Of a DNA stretch of 64,000 bases, positions 1 to 8,705 are shown piece after piece. A program made the translations under genes and the position numbers. The DNA is from an uncultured Cycloclasticus sp. (GTDB taxonomy: Bacteria > Pseudomonadota > Gammaproteobacteria > Methylococcales > Cycloclasticaceae), in contig CAJXTU010000003.1 in assembly GCA_913060865.1 (NCBI GenBank), forward strand, positions 124,001 through 188,000. The letters are read 5' to 3'. Every line of letters starts with the position of its first letter. The stretch's first letter is position 1. The notes under the pieces are model-generated. The model was not told where the DNA came from and searched no databases. It was given only the letters and a program-made list of their open reading frames with translations.

Positions 1-168
1 TTGCTCATTATAAAAATCAGAATTAAAGGGGAGCACCACCCTTTTATTAGACAGTTACTGAACACAGCTTAGCCTTCTACTTAAAATTCGCTTATTAGTG
101 GAGGCGTCACAAATCTCTCATCGCCATGCAGAGTTCACCTTATTAGCCATGAGCCTATATTGTGCTTA

Positions 169-3100
169 TTAATGGGTTTTCAGCCACTGCTCAAAGTTTG
201 TCGCTGACATAGGCTTTCCAAAGTAATAACCTTGAAATACCTGACAGCCTTTTTCAGCAAGAAAGCCTATTTGCTCTTCAGTCTCAACACCTTCTGCAAC
301 CACCGCCAGTTTAAGCTTTTCGCAAACCGTTAAGATAACATCGATAATGGCCCGATCATTCTCATCACTCGCTATATCCATTACAAAGGAGCGATCAATT
401 TTAAGTTGCTGCAAAGGCAGGCGTTTAAGGTATGACAGTGAGGAATACCCCGTACCAAAATCATCCATTGAAAACCTAACACCCTGCTTTATCAAGGCTG
501 TCATTTTTTCAATCGCTTCGTCCAGCTTATCCATAACCATACCCTCTGTTATTTCTAGGTAAAGCAACTCTGAAGATAAGCCCGTTTCTTCCATAATACT
601 CTTTACGGTTGAAACAAAGTCAGTTTGAACAAATTGCTTAGGGCTAATATTAACCGCAAAGTGCTGATTATTTTTTCCAAACAAGCCTTTATCAACCCAT
701 TTTTTTACTTGCTGGCAACTACTTCGAAGTACCCACTCACCCAACGGAATAATAAGTCCAGACTCTTCGGCAATAGGGATAAATTTAGCCGGTGAAATCA
801 TGCCTAATTCTGGGTGATTCCAGCGTAACAGCACTTCAGCGCCTACACATTGTCCCTTATGGTCAACTTGTGGTTGATAAAAAGGCTCTAAATGACTATT
901 TTTTATTGCTCGACGTAAATCTTTTTCAAGCTGCAATCTAGCATCGGCTGTTTTTTGCATCTCGGGTTCATAAAAACATACTTGGTTACGTCCTTGCCCT
1001 TTAGCCCTGTACATGGCCGTATCTGCATGTTTTAAAATATCATCGACATTGCAATCTTCTGCTGAAAACAGGCTAATGCCTAAGCTAACGGAAACATAAT
1101 GCTCGTGCTCATATAAAAAGAAGGGTGCGGATAAGACGTGCTGCACTTTCTCAGCTATCGCCTGGGCTTGGCCAGCGGCTTGACTTGGATTATGGCTCAA
1201 ATCTGTTAAAAGAATAATAAACTCATCACCCCCCAGCCTTGCAACGGTATCTTCTCCTCTTATTTGTCGATTTAACCGTTGCGCCACTTGTTCCAGTAAA
1301 GAGTCGCCTATGTTGTGACCCAATGAGTCATTAAGTGTCTTAAAATGATCTAAATCTAAAAAGAGAATAGCCGAGTAATGTTGATGCCTTTTAACTGATG
1401 CCACTTCAACTTCCAAACGGTCTATTAACAAGCGCCGGTTAGGTATTTTTGTTAAGGGGTCATAAAAGGCCAATCGCTCAATGTCCCTCTCAGCTTTTTT
1501 CCGCTCAGAAATATCTCTAGCCACCCACATCACAGAGCCTTTTGAAGAACCTTTTCGATCTTGATATACAACCACTCTCGCCTCAAGGTAAACTTTTTTA
1601 TTCGGGGTCGCTACTTCATATTCATAAACTTGCATTTTTTTTGTGTCTAATGTTCTTTTTATGGCACTGATAACACCTTCTGCTTCCTTGATAGACAGCA
1701 TTTCAGGCACATATTTTCCAACTATCTCAGACGCACTGACCATGCTTAGGCTATCACACGCCCCATGAAACTCTAAGACCAGCCCACCTTCATCAATCAC
1801 CATAACCATGTCAGGTAACGTATTATTAAGAGCCTCTAGTCGTTGGTTATTTTGCCGTAGTAACTCTTGTGCTTCATAACTTTCTGTCACATCATGAAAA
1901 ACAAGGATAACCCCACTTAAGTCACCTTCTTTACTTAAAATGGGTGCGGCACTGTCCGCAATTTGATATTCCGTTCCATCTTTTGAAATGAGCGAGGTAT
2001 GGTTAGCTAAGCCCATGGTTTTACCGGTTAAAATCACCTTCTCAACAGGGTTTTTTAAAACAATTCGGGTTTGGGTATTAACAATATGGAACACTTCATA
2101 CAGCGGCTTTCCAACTGCGTCATCACTCTTCCAACCTGTTAGCTCACTTGCCACTGGGTTTAACCGAGTCACTCGCCCAGCAACATCCACCGTTATAACT
2201 GCATCGCCAATTGAATCCAACGTAACATTAAGGTTTTCTTCGCGCTCTCTAATACTCTCAATTGCTTGAAAACGCTCAATAGCCAAGCCACATAAGTTAG
2301 CAAGACTGTCCACAATGGCCAGCTCTTCATATGTGGGAACACGAGGGCTTGCGCTATAAATATCGACTGTCCCCACCACATTAGTACTTGAAGCAAAAAT
2401 AGGGGTACTAAAACACGCACTTATATTGTAGCGCTTCGCTAGTTTGTAAAAGTCTAGCCAGCTATCGTCTTTTAGAGTTGAAATAACGCGTTCTTTGCTT
2501 AATATAGCATCCATCGCAGGTGTTTTACCTTTAACAATAAGCGCACCTTGCTCTATTTTAACAAACTCACCTGGTAACCCAGGAGCCGTGACAGAGTTGA
2601 TAAACTGACCTTCTGTATGGCAAACAGCACTGCTTAGTTCTTTATCTTTCAACAACCTATTTATTTGCAAACAGGCCATTTCAAATATATCTTCTAGGGT
2701 ACTGCCTAAGGCAATTTTCTCAAGCACGACACGCTGAGCAGACAGGAGTGCTTCAGACTTTTGATGCTCTACCGCGGTGCGGTAACTACTAACAGAAAAA
2801 GAGAGGTCATTCACTACTTCTATTAGCAATTTTGTATATTCAGCCGTAAAGAAATCTTTTTGCTGTTTACTTAAGGTTAAAACACCTATCACTTGGCCAT
2901 TGATAACAATAGGCAAGGCCGCTATAGATTGAATATCACTGAGCTTTAGCGCATCTAACCATGTTGATTGATAGCTAACCTCTGTATTAAAAATATCATT
3001 CTCAATAATTGGCTGATTGGTTATCATCGCCATTGCCGATATTCCTTTACTCCAAGGCGTATTAACATCGGTAGATACTTTTATTTTTTTTTGAAGGTCT

Positions 3101-4077
3101 TCTGGAATACCTGAGCTAGCAAGAGATTCGACGTCTAACGTTTCCTTGTTAACCAAGCCGACCCATGCGGAGTCAAACCCTCCTGTTTCTGTCATAATAC
3201 GGCAGGTTTCAGCAAACAATTCTTTTTCATCGGCTAGCCTCACCATTGCTTGGTTAGACTCACTTAGCATATTATATAGAGCCGTTTTATCGGTTAATGC
3301 TTTATACGAGTGTCTAATTTTTGTTGTCATTGCGTTAAATGACATCCCCAACTTAACCAGTTCTAACGCACCTTTTTCTTCAACTCGAACATTCAAATCT
3401 CCTTTGGAAAGGTCCTCACTGGCTGCCGCCAATTTCATGAGCGGCTTGTTAATAAAAAAATCGAAGAGGAATACGAGCAGTAAGTAGATTGAAAAACCAG
3501 CAACCCACGCCCAAATAGCATCTTTAACCAACTGGTTCCAAGTGGATGTTTTTTTGTTACTTACGTCATATATTAATATTAGGTGGTCATCTTCAGCGCT
3601 TCTTATCTGGGCTTTTTCAAGGCCCAGTTTAACGCTATAGCGGCTATATATATTGCGCCCATCGGCCGAAATAATAGCGCTTGCCTTTGAACCAGTTTCT
3701 GCCAAGAAGTCAATCAAACCCTTTTGATTTTGTATCGAATCAAGTGCCGCCAGTGATTGCCCTTTTTGCTCAAATTTTGTTGAGTATTTCACCATTCCAT
3801 CAGCACCAACAAGCACAAGTAGTTTAACTTCATGGTGTAAGCCCATACTTACAATTCCCTCCTCCACGCGGTTAAAGTCTCCCTGCCTTAGTCCATCAGA
3901 CACCAACTTTTGTAATCGAGACATTTCCACTTTAACGTCATTATGGGCTTCTTTCTCTATTATCTCGTCATACACTCCGTGCTTATAAATCAGCGTAATG
4001 ATTAACAGCAAGGTATAGAGAAATAACGTAAAAAGAGGAACGCTAACCCTAAGAGACCAACCTTTAAGAACCTTCAT
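169..4077 (-). CDS. Membrane GAF/PAS sensor with GGDEF and EAL domains
   Basis: Probable cyclic-di-GMP turnover enzyme of 1302 residues. Domains in order: a membrane segment near residues 10-30, a periplasmic sensor region, a second membrane segment near 187-207, HAMP, two GAF-like domains (about 285-610), two PAS domains (about 620-865), GGDEF and EAL. The cyclase motif GGDEF is intact (ARLGGDEFIILL). The phosphodiesterase domain has EVL in place of EAL (GAEVLLRWNHP) but keeps DDFGTGYSSL, KIDRSF and AEGVE, so activity is plausible but not certain. It overlaps the upstream lipoprotein gene by 4 bases (ATGA), which implies translational coupling. The family call is sure; the net enzymatic direction is not. 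Confidence 0.93.
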   Translation of the reverse strand: MKVLKGWSLRVSVPLFTLFLYTLLLIITLIYKHGVYDEIIEKEAHNDVKVEMSRLQKLVSDGLRQGDFNRVEEGIVSMGLHHEVKLLVLVGADGMVKYSTKFEQKGQSLAALDSIQNQKGLIDFLAETGSKASAIISADGRNIYSRYSVKLGLEKAQIRSAEDDHLILIYDVSNKKTSTWNQLVKDAIWAWVAGFSIYLLLVFLFDFFINKPLMKLAAASEDLSKGDLNVRVEEKGALELVKLGMSFNAMTTKIRHSYKALTDKTALYNMLSESNQAMVRLADEKELFAETCRIMTETGGFDSAWVGLVNKETLDVESLASSGIPEDLQKKIKVSTDVNTPWSKGISAMAMITNQPIIENDIFNTEVSYQSTWLDALKLSDIQSIAALPIVINGQVIGVLTLSKQQKDFFTAEYTKLLIEVVNDLSFSVSSYRTAVEHQKSEALLSAQRVVLEKIALGSTLEDIFEMACLQINRLLKDKELSSAVCHTEGQFINSVTAPGLPGEFVKIEQGALIVKGKTPAMDAILSKERVISTLKDDSWLDFYKLAKRYNISACFSTPIFASSTNVVGTVDIYSASPRVPTYEELAIVDSLANLCGLAIERFQAIESIREREENLNVTLDSIGDAVITVDVAGRVTRLNPVASELTGWKSDDAVGKPLYEVFHIVNTQTRIVLKNPVEKVILTGKTMGLANHTSLISKDGTEYQIADSAAPILSKEGDLSGVILVFHDVTESYEAQELLRQNNQRLEALNNTLPDMVMVIDEGGLVLEFHGACDSLSMVSASEIVGKYVPEMLSIKEAEGVISAIKRTLDTKKMQVYEYEVATPNKKVYLEARVVVYQDRKGSSKGSVMWVARDISERKKAERDIERLAFYDPLTKIPNRRLLIDRLEVEVASVKRHQHYSAILFLDLDHFKTLNDSLGHNIGDSLLEQVAQRLNRQIRGEDTVARLGGDEFIILLTDLSHNPSQAAGQAQAIAEKVQHVLSAPFFLYEHEHYVSVSLGISLFSAEDCNVDDILKHADTAMYRAKGQGRNQVCFYEPEMQKTADARLQLEKDLRRAIKNSHLEPFYQPQVDHKGQCVGAEVLLRWNHPELGMISPAKFIPIAEESGLIIPLGEWVLRSSCQQVKKWVDKGLFGKNNQHFAVNISPKQFVQTDFVSTVKSIMEETGLSSELLYLEITEGMVMDKLDEAIEKMTALIKQGVRFSMDDFGTGYSSLSYLKRLPLQQLKIDRSFVMDIASDENDRAIIDVILTVCEKLKLAVVAEGVETEEQIGFLAEKGCQVFQGYYFGKPMSATNFEQWLKTH

Positions 4078-5027
4078 TGAATAAACCTGGCATCAATTAG
4101 CTGCTTAATAAGCGGCTTTTTGTATAGCAGTTTTTCTTTCATCATCACAGACACGAGTTTTTCCACACTTTTCATTAACGGGGACTGTTGACCTGCCATC
4201 ATACGTCTATTTGCTTGTCGATTAGGGAGCTTGACCCCTTTATATGCAAGCATAAGAGCTTCCGCACTGGTTGCTAACCTTGGCGACATAAGCATGACAC
4301 TTCTTTCAGGCTCGGTTTCGAAATAGCGCAGCGCTTTAAACTGTTGTTGCACAAGGGTTGCTAAGGCTGCTGATCGACTATCTATTACTGATTGGCGGGT
4401 CACTAAAACATCAATGATTTGATTGGGCATATGCGTACTATCAAAGAGTATTCTTGCCCCTGCTTTGTGCAGGCGAGTGATGACCGGTTCAAAACTGACC
4501 ACTGCATCAACACGTCCTTCTTTAAAACCCAGAAAATGCTTATCGACTGTTAAAGGTACCACTTGAACATCACTAACGGTCAAATTAGCCTCTGTTAAGG
4601 CAGCAACAAGAACAAGCGCACCCACAGCAGTATTTTCCACACCGACTCGCTTACCTTTAAGACCACCCAAGGTCGTTATACTAGGTGCAGCCAATAAAGC
4701 ATCTGCTCCATTCGATGTATCCATTACTAAAATGACACGTAAGTCATCCTCCGTTTGCATTAACGTTAACACTTCATCTAAGGTTAACGCGGCAACATCT
4801 AAAATTTCATTTTGAAAAGCATGCGCCACTGTCGTGGCCGAATTCAGCTCAACCAACTCGATGTGCTTTTCATCAAAATACCCTAGGCTACGCGCTAAAT
4901 ACAAAGTCTCGTACCCTAACCACTGATTACTACCAACACGCAAAGGCCTTTCTGAATCGCTGCATGCACTTAAAAAAAGTCCTATAACAATGACGGCGAC
5001 GTAGTTCAATATATTTTTATGTAACAA
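4074..5027 (-). CDS. SsuA/NitT-type substrate-binding lipoprotein
   Basis: Periplasmic-binding-protein fold of the NMT1/SsuA/TauA kind, 317 residues. The N-terminus is a lipoprotein signal with lipobox LSAC near residue 22, so it is probably anchored in the membrane on the periplasmic side. RVGSNQWLGYETLYLARSLG is typical of the family start. The start codon is TTG, supported by a near-perfect Shine-Dalgarno (AAGGAGGT, complement of 5033-5040). No ABC permease or ATPase gene lies nearby; the downstream partner is instead the GGDEF/EAL sensor. That suggests, by inference, ligand sensing rather than uptake. The ligand is unknown. Confidence 0.88.
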   Translation of the reverse strand: MLHKNILNYVAVIVIGLFLSACSDSERPLRVGSNQWLGYETLYLARSLGYFDEKHIELVELNSATTVAHAFQNEILDVAALTLDEVLTLMQTEDDLRVILVMDTSNGADALLAAPSITTLGGLKGKRVGVENTAVGALVLVAALTEANLTVSDVQVVPLTVDKHFLGFKEGRVDAVVSFEPVITRLHKAGARILFDSTHMPNQIIDVLVTRQSVIDSRSAALATLVQQQFKALRYFETEPERSVMLMSPRLATSAEALMLAYKGVKLPNRQANRRMMAGQQSPLMKSVEKLVSVMMKEKLLYKKPLIKQLIDARFIQ

Positions 5028-5205
5028 ATATCACCTCCTTACTAATACTTAAAACAACCATATTACCTTTCAACAACTTACTATAAATTTAGCAGAAATA
5101 ACCACTAAAATGGATTAATCACTATTTAAATTGGCTAATTCTTACACGCTTTACTTAACAAGCTGACTTTCTATACTCAAATGAGCTCTTATACTTAATT
5201 GACAT

Positions 5206-5235
5206 AAAAAAAGGGCTTTAAGAATAAGCCCTTTT
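5206..5235 (-). terminator. Rho-independent terminator after the FadL-like gene
   Basis: On the minus strand an 11-bp stem (AAAAGGGCTTA with TAAGCCCTTTT) and a 4-base loop is followed by a run of seven T. It lies about 20 bases past the porin stop codon. Confidence 0.85.
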
Positions 5236-5257
5236 GATGATTTTGATGACAGCTGTA

Positions 5258-6523
5258 TTAGAATCCAAAGCCCACATCAATAGAGAATTGATCCATGCAC
5301 AACTCTATGGCGTTGTTAGGAACAAACAAACTCCCTCCGGAAACACATTTTTCTGGCGCATACATAATGGCAACATCAAGTGAGTTGCCACTTTCTAAGG
5401 TCTTAGTAAAACCTGCCGTGTAGTGGTGCTCAATGGTGCCAGATGCAACTATGTTAAACGTCACTTCATCGCTTGGAATAGGTTGCTGTCCATAGCTTGC
5501 ACCGATACGCCAAGTCAAATCCTCTTGTGTTGACCAGGTGTAACCAAGCTTGTAGATAGTCATATCATTCCAACCAAAGCCAACTTTATCGCCAAGCCTT
5601 CCACCACTTAATAATCTGCGTGACGAGTTACCAATAGCGTCTGATTGGCTGTATTGAATTTGTTGAATATCGGCAGTGAAAACGCCCTGCCCAACATCAG
5701 CTGCTAGGCCAATTTGTGCATGAGCAGGAATATCAAACTCACCACCGTGAGTGAATAAGCCCGCATAATCATCAAAGGTGTTTTTAATTTTTGTTTGATA
5801 CGACGCACCAAGACGGATGCTTGGCATCACCTCTGCCAACACACCAAAGCGAAGACCAAAACCAGCCGCATGGTCATAACGATTGTCGCTTAAATTATCG
5901 GGGTCTACTGAGAAGTCTGCAAAGTTACTTAAGCCATTCATTCTTAAAAATGAATAGTTAATAATGGCAGCAAGGCCCCAAGACGCCTTATTATCAGCAA
6001 ATCTTCTTGAATAGTTTAAGTTAGCAAAGACCTGCCCATAGTCGACACCCGTATGATCACCTCCGTATACTCCCGCACCAAAAGGCGTATCGCGGGTTGC
6101 ATAATCGGTGTTCATTCCACCATTACCATAAATCGCTATACCAACTGATGCGCTAGAGCTAATAGAGCGACTAAAAGCAGCTGAAGGGATGAAAAAACTC
6201 TCGCTATCACTATCAACGGTTGGGCCTGGAAATGGCCCGCTTGCGCCCATAGGTCCATCTACCGTGTAACCACGACTGGGTGAAAAATACTGTAAATTGA
6301 TATTATTTTGTTCACCAACAAAGACCACACCAGCAGGATTAATAGACGCTATTAACGCATCTTGTGGGAAAGCGACCCCGCTACCAGCTATGCCAACTTG
6401 TTTAGCGCCATAACCAAGGGCAAACAAGCCATTAGATGCCATGGCATTAGGAATAATAGTGCAACTTAAAAGTATTAATGCACTGACTATGATGTTTTTA
6501 TAGCGTTCGGAGGTTATTTTCAT
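5258..6523 (-). CDS. OmpP1/FadL/TodX family outer-membrane transporter
   Basis: Predicted outer-membrane beta-barrel for hydrophobic substrates such as fatty acids or hydrocarbons, 421 residues. A signal peptide ends near AMASNG; the mature start NGLFALGYGAKQVGIAGSGVA is the conserved FadL plug-region signature, and the protein ends with the aromatic residue expected of a barrel (FSIDVGFGF). It stands alone, with its own promoter and terminator. FadL-family members in hydrocarbon degraders import aromatics or alkanes, but nothing here fixes the substrate. The start is followed by a good signal sequence although no strong ribosome site is visible. Confidence 0.9.
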   Translation of the reverse strand: MKITSERYKNIIVSALILLSCTIIPNAMASNGLFALGYGAKQVGIAGSGVAFPQDALIASINPAGVVFVGEQNNINLQYFSPSRGYTVDGPMGASGPFPGPTVDSDSESFFIPSAAFSRSISSSASVGIAIYGNGGMNTDYATRDTPFGAGVYGGDHTGVDYGQVFANLNYSRRFADNKASWGLAAIINYSFLRMNGLSNFADFSVDPDNLSDNRYDHAAGFGLRFGVLAEVMPSIRLGASYQTKIKNTFDDYAGLFTHGGEFDIPAHAQIGLAADVGQGVFTADIQQIQYSQSDAIGNSSRRLLSGGRLGDKVGFGWNDMTIYKLGYTWSTQEDLTWRIGASYGQQPIPSDEVTFNIVASGTIEHHYTAGFTKTLESGNSLDVAIMYAPEKCVSGGSLFVPNNAIELCMDQFSIDVGFGF

Positions 6524-6560
6524 TAGGGGGTTTTTATAATCAATAGTTCTAAGGCGCGAG

Positions 6561-6589
6561 ATTATAATTTTATCTGGTTATTAGTTCAA
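6561..6589 (-). promoter_or_regulatory. Sigma70-type promoter for the FadL-like gene
   Basis: On the minus strand TTGAAC (-35) and TATAAT (-10) are separated by exactly 17 bases. The -10 ends 37 bases before the porin ATG. This is the best-matching promoter I saw in the window. Confidence 0.7.
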
Positions 6590-6961
6590 TCACTCCTTCA
6601 TTAAGCCTTGCATCATTTCATCAACCTAATAACCCTCATATTACTGATTAGAAGGATCTGTTAGGCAAGATAACAAGCCATTTGAATTTTTATTATTAAT
6701 AATGGGGTGAGGCGGCACCTAAGAAGTCGTTTCAAAACTAAGATTAGGTACCTGTAGTTGGTCAACCAGGTCGTCTGAAATACAAATAATTGGTAAGTAT
6801 AATTTTACTCTTAGAAATAGAAATTTAGTTGCTTCCCCATCCTTTTGGCTTTACTCCTCAAGCAAAAAAATGCTCTATAGTTTAAAAAAAATAGTAAATA
6901 AACCCTGTTAGTGGTTAATAATAGAGTTATTATTTTAAAAATTAATGACGGAAGGAAAAAA
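6590..6961. other. Intergenic region between divergent genes
   Basis: About 370 AT-rich bases between the porin promoter and the DUF4405 gene. I see no convincing coding region; the 82-residue minus-strand ORF that starts inside the DUF4405 gene and ends here looks like a shadow. It holds one imperfect inverted repeat (6750-6771). A GGAAGGA ribosome site sits just before the ATG at 6962. Confidence 0.5.
6750..6771. repeat. Imperfect inverted repeat
   Basis: ACCTG-TA-GTTG, then GT, then CAAC-CAGGT: nine paired bases with a TA bulge. It could be an operator or a small RNA hairpin. It is about 190 bases upstream of the DUF4405 start. Confidence 0.4.
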
Positions 6962-7309
6962 ATGTTTAGAAAACTAATATCGGCAGCTTTATTTGTATCT
7001 TTTTTAGCCATGTCAACCTCCGGCTTAATGATGTTTTTCATCGAAAAACCTTCATTCACTATACAAATGCACCCTGTCCATAAATTGTTTGGCCTTATTA
7101 TGGTATTTGCTGTTATTGGTCATCTTTTTTTAAACTACAAAATGCTATTAAATTATTTAAAAACCAGCTCTGTGTCTATATTTTTTGGTGCCTTGATCGT
7201 TTTGCTTGTTGTACTCTATGGCGTTGCTTTCAACAATGAGATGCCAAAAGAATTAGCAGAACCCTTAGATGCAATTGCTGATCAGTTTGAATCAGGCGGC
7301 GCCAACTAA
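6962..7309 (+). CDS. DUF4405-like small membrane protein
   Basis: Small integral membrane protein of 115 residues with three predicted helices. The histidine-bearing pattern HPVHKLFG followed by GHLFLNYKMLL is like DUF4405, a family related to membrane cytochrome b-type domains, so heme binding is possible but unproven. I chose ATG 6962 rather than the ORF-track start at 6911, because GGAAGGA lies just upstream and the shorter protein begins MFRKLISAALFVSF like a membrane segment. It stands alone, convergent with the CBS gene. Confidence 0.72.
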   Translation: MFRKLISAALFVSFLAMSTSGLMMFFIEKPSFTIQMHPVHKLFGLIMVFAVIGHLFLNYKMLLNYLKTSSVSIFFGALIVLLVVLYGVAFNNEMPKELAEPLDAIADQFESGGAN

Positions 7310-7372
7310 GTAAGAGCCAAAAGGAGCTTGAACCAACCGGGCTCAAGGCTAGTGATTGCATCATTTCCTAGT

Positions 7373-7400
7373 AGAGAGGGCTGAATTATCAACCCTCTCT
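7373..7400. terminator. Hairpin between convergent genes
   Basis: AGAGAGGG and CCCTCTCT form an 8-bp stem with a 12-base loop midway between two convergent stop codons. The U-tracts are weak on both sides, so it may be a bidirectional terminator or only an mRNA-end stabiliser. Confidence 0.5.
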
Positions 7401-7410
7401 AGCCGAGTTT

Positions 7411-7968
7411 TTAACTTGTTGCTGAAAAAACTTTGTAAAAACTAGAGCTATCTTGTATATCGATAGAAAGTTGTAGTTTCCTAGAAATATCGCTAGCAGA
7501 AAAAATTCCTCTAATTTGGTGGCTTTCACGATCCAGTACTAGACAATGCTGCTGACCACTTTCTTTTAATGCATCGATCACATCCCCGATTTGTGCATTT
7601 TCTACTTCGTTAATATCTAAGGCAATTAAATCGTTTTTGGACTTCATTAAGTCAATTACCTTTAGTTCTTCTCTTTTGTAACCTTCTGATACTTTCTTTA
7701 CAATTTTTCTAGGAATAACGTCAGACGAGCTTATAACGCCAATAAATTGTTCATTTTCACTAATAACAAACTTCAATTTAACATGGGCTTTCACCATTAA
7801 TTCTTGCAAATTAATGATTAATGTCGACGAACTTATCACTAAAGGCATAACTTTATTAAAGTCTGTAAAAAATTCTAACGCAGGACTTTCCACAGTTAAA
7901 TCACGCTTTTCTTTTGGGTATGCTAAGTCATCAATATTTTCTGTCTTATATAAATTTAATTTTTTCAT
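7411..7968 (-). CDS. CBS-pair domain protein
   Basis: Stand-alone pair of CBS domains, 185 residues. The repeats are visible as VISSSTLIINLQELM...FIGVISSSDV and IGDVIDALKESGQQHCLVLD...IRGIFSASDISR. CBS pairs usually bind adenine nucleotides and regulate partner enzymes or channels; no partner is evident here. AGGAGAA lies eight bases before the ATG, supporting the start. The approximately 40-residue N-terminal extension is not recognised. Confidence 0.8.
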   Translation of the reverse strand: MKKLNLYKTENIDDLAYPKEKRDLTVESPALEFFTDFNKVMPLVISSSTLIINLQELMVKAHVKLKFVISENEQFIGVISSSDVIPRKIVKKVSEGYKREELKVIDLMKSKNDLIALDINEVENAQIGDVIDALKESGQQHCLVLDRESHQIRGIFSASDISRKLQLSIDIQDSSSFYKVFSATS

Positions 7969-8100
7969 TGAGTTATTCTCCTACATCAAGCTGTTACCAC
8001 TTGAAGACTAATAGGGTTAATAAATTGGACTGTTCAGTGTAAAACACTTATCCGCTTTAATCGTTAAGTTTGGTCGATATGCCAAGTAAAAGCACATCAA

Positions 8101-8394
8101 CTAATCGCTAAGGTAAGGCGGGCCACGAATGGGTTCAGTGTTAGCACCTTTTATTTCCGATAACAAGGCAGCTTGCCGGTAATAGCCTGCATATCTGTTA
8201 ACACGAGGAATTAGGGGGGTTCTTAATAATGTATCATCCTGATTATCAAGAATTAAATCTGAACTAGTTAGACTATTACTTTGGTCTAATCCAATAAAAA
8301 CGAAGGTCTGCTGATAGCCGCCCAGAATAATGCTTGCAGCGGCATTTCCTGAACCGAAGACAAAAACAAGGATTAAAAAGATTAATCTACCCAT
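8101..8394 (-). CDS. Small secreted hypothetical protein
   Basis: Not recognised. From the second ATG (8394) it encodes 97 residues beginning MGRLIFLILVFVFGSGNAAAS, a plausible signal peptide with AxA-type cleavage, followed by a polar region. The ORF track starts 11 codons earlier at 8427. Neither start has a strong ribosome site. It may be a real periplasmic protein, but without homologues in hand I hold it loosely. Confidence 0.4.
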   Translation of the reverse strand: MGRLIFLILVFVFGSGNAAASIILGGYQQTFVFIGLDQSNSLTSSDLILDNQDDTLLRTPLIPRVNRYAGYYRQAALLSEIKGANTEPIRGPPYLSD

Positions 8395-8705
8395 AAGCTG
8401 TCTATTAGCATGATCAACGATAATCATCCATAGTACGTTTACGACTCTGCTTAATCAAGCACCTTGATGAACGTGATCAGCTGTCAACCCGCTCTTTAAA
8501 CAAGCAAAATAAACGGGTATATAAACAGTTGCATAAACGTTCATAAAAGACACTGTTTTTGTTGAGAAAATATTGTTCTGATAGACGCTAAGATGTATTA
8601 ATTAAAGTTTTATCTAACAGGATAAGCATTGAAAAGCGAGTAACAGACCAACCAAGGCAAGCTAGTACAACTAAACTAAAAGTTCGCTATCGAGAGTACT
8701 TAGGT

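Noticed and set aside
1-168. Repeated TTATTAG-type words and a weak AAAGGG/CCCTTT stem
   Set aside because: Short AT-rich words expected by chance; the hairpin stem is only six bases with a poor T-run.
6811-7059. 82-residue minus-strand ORF
   Set aside because: It runs antisense to the DUF4405 start, with low-complexity hydrophobic sequence and no ribosome site.
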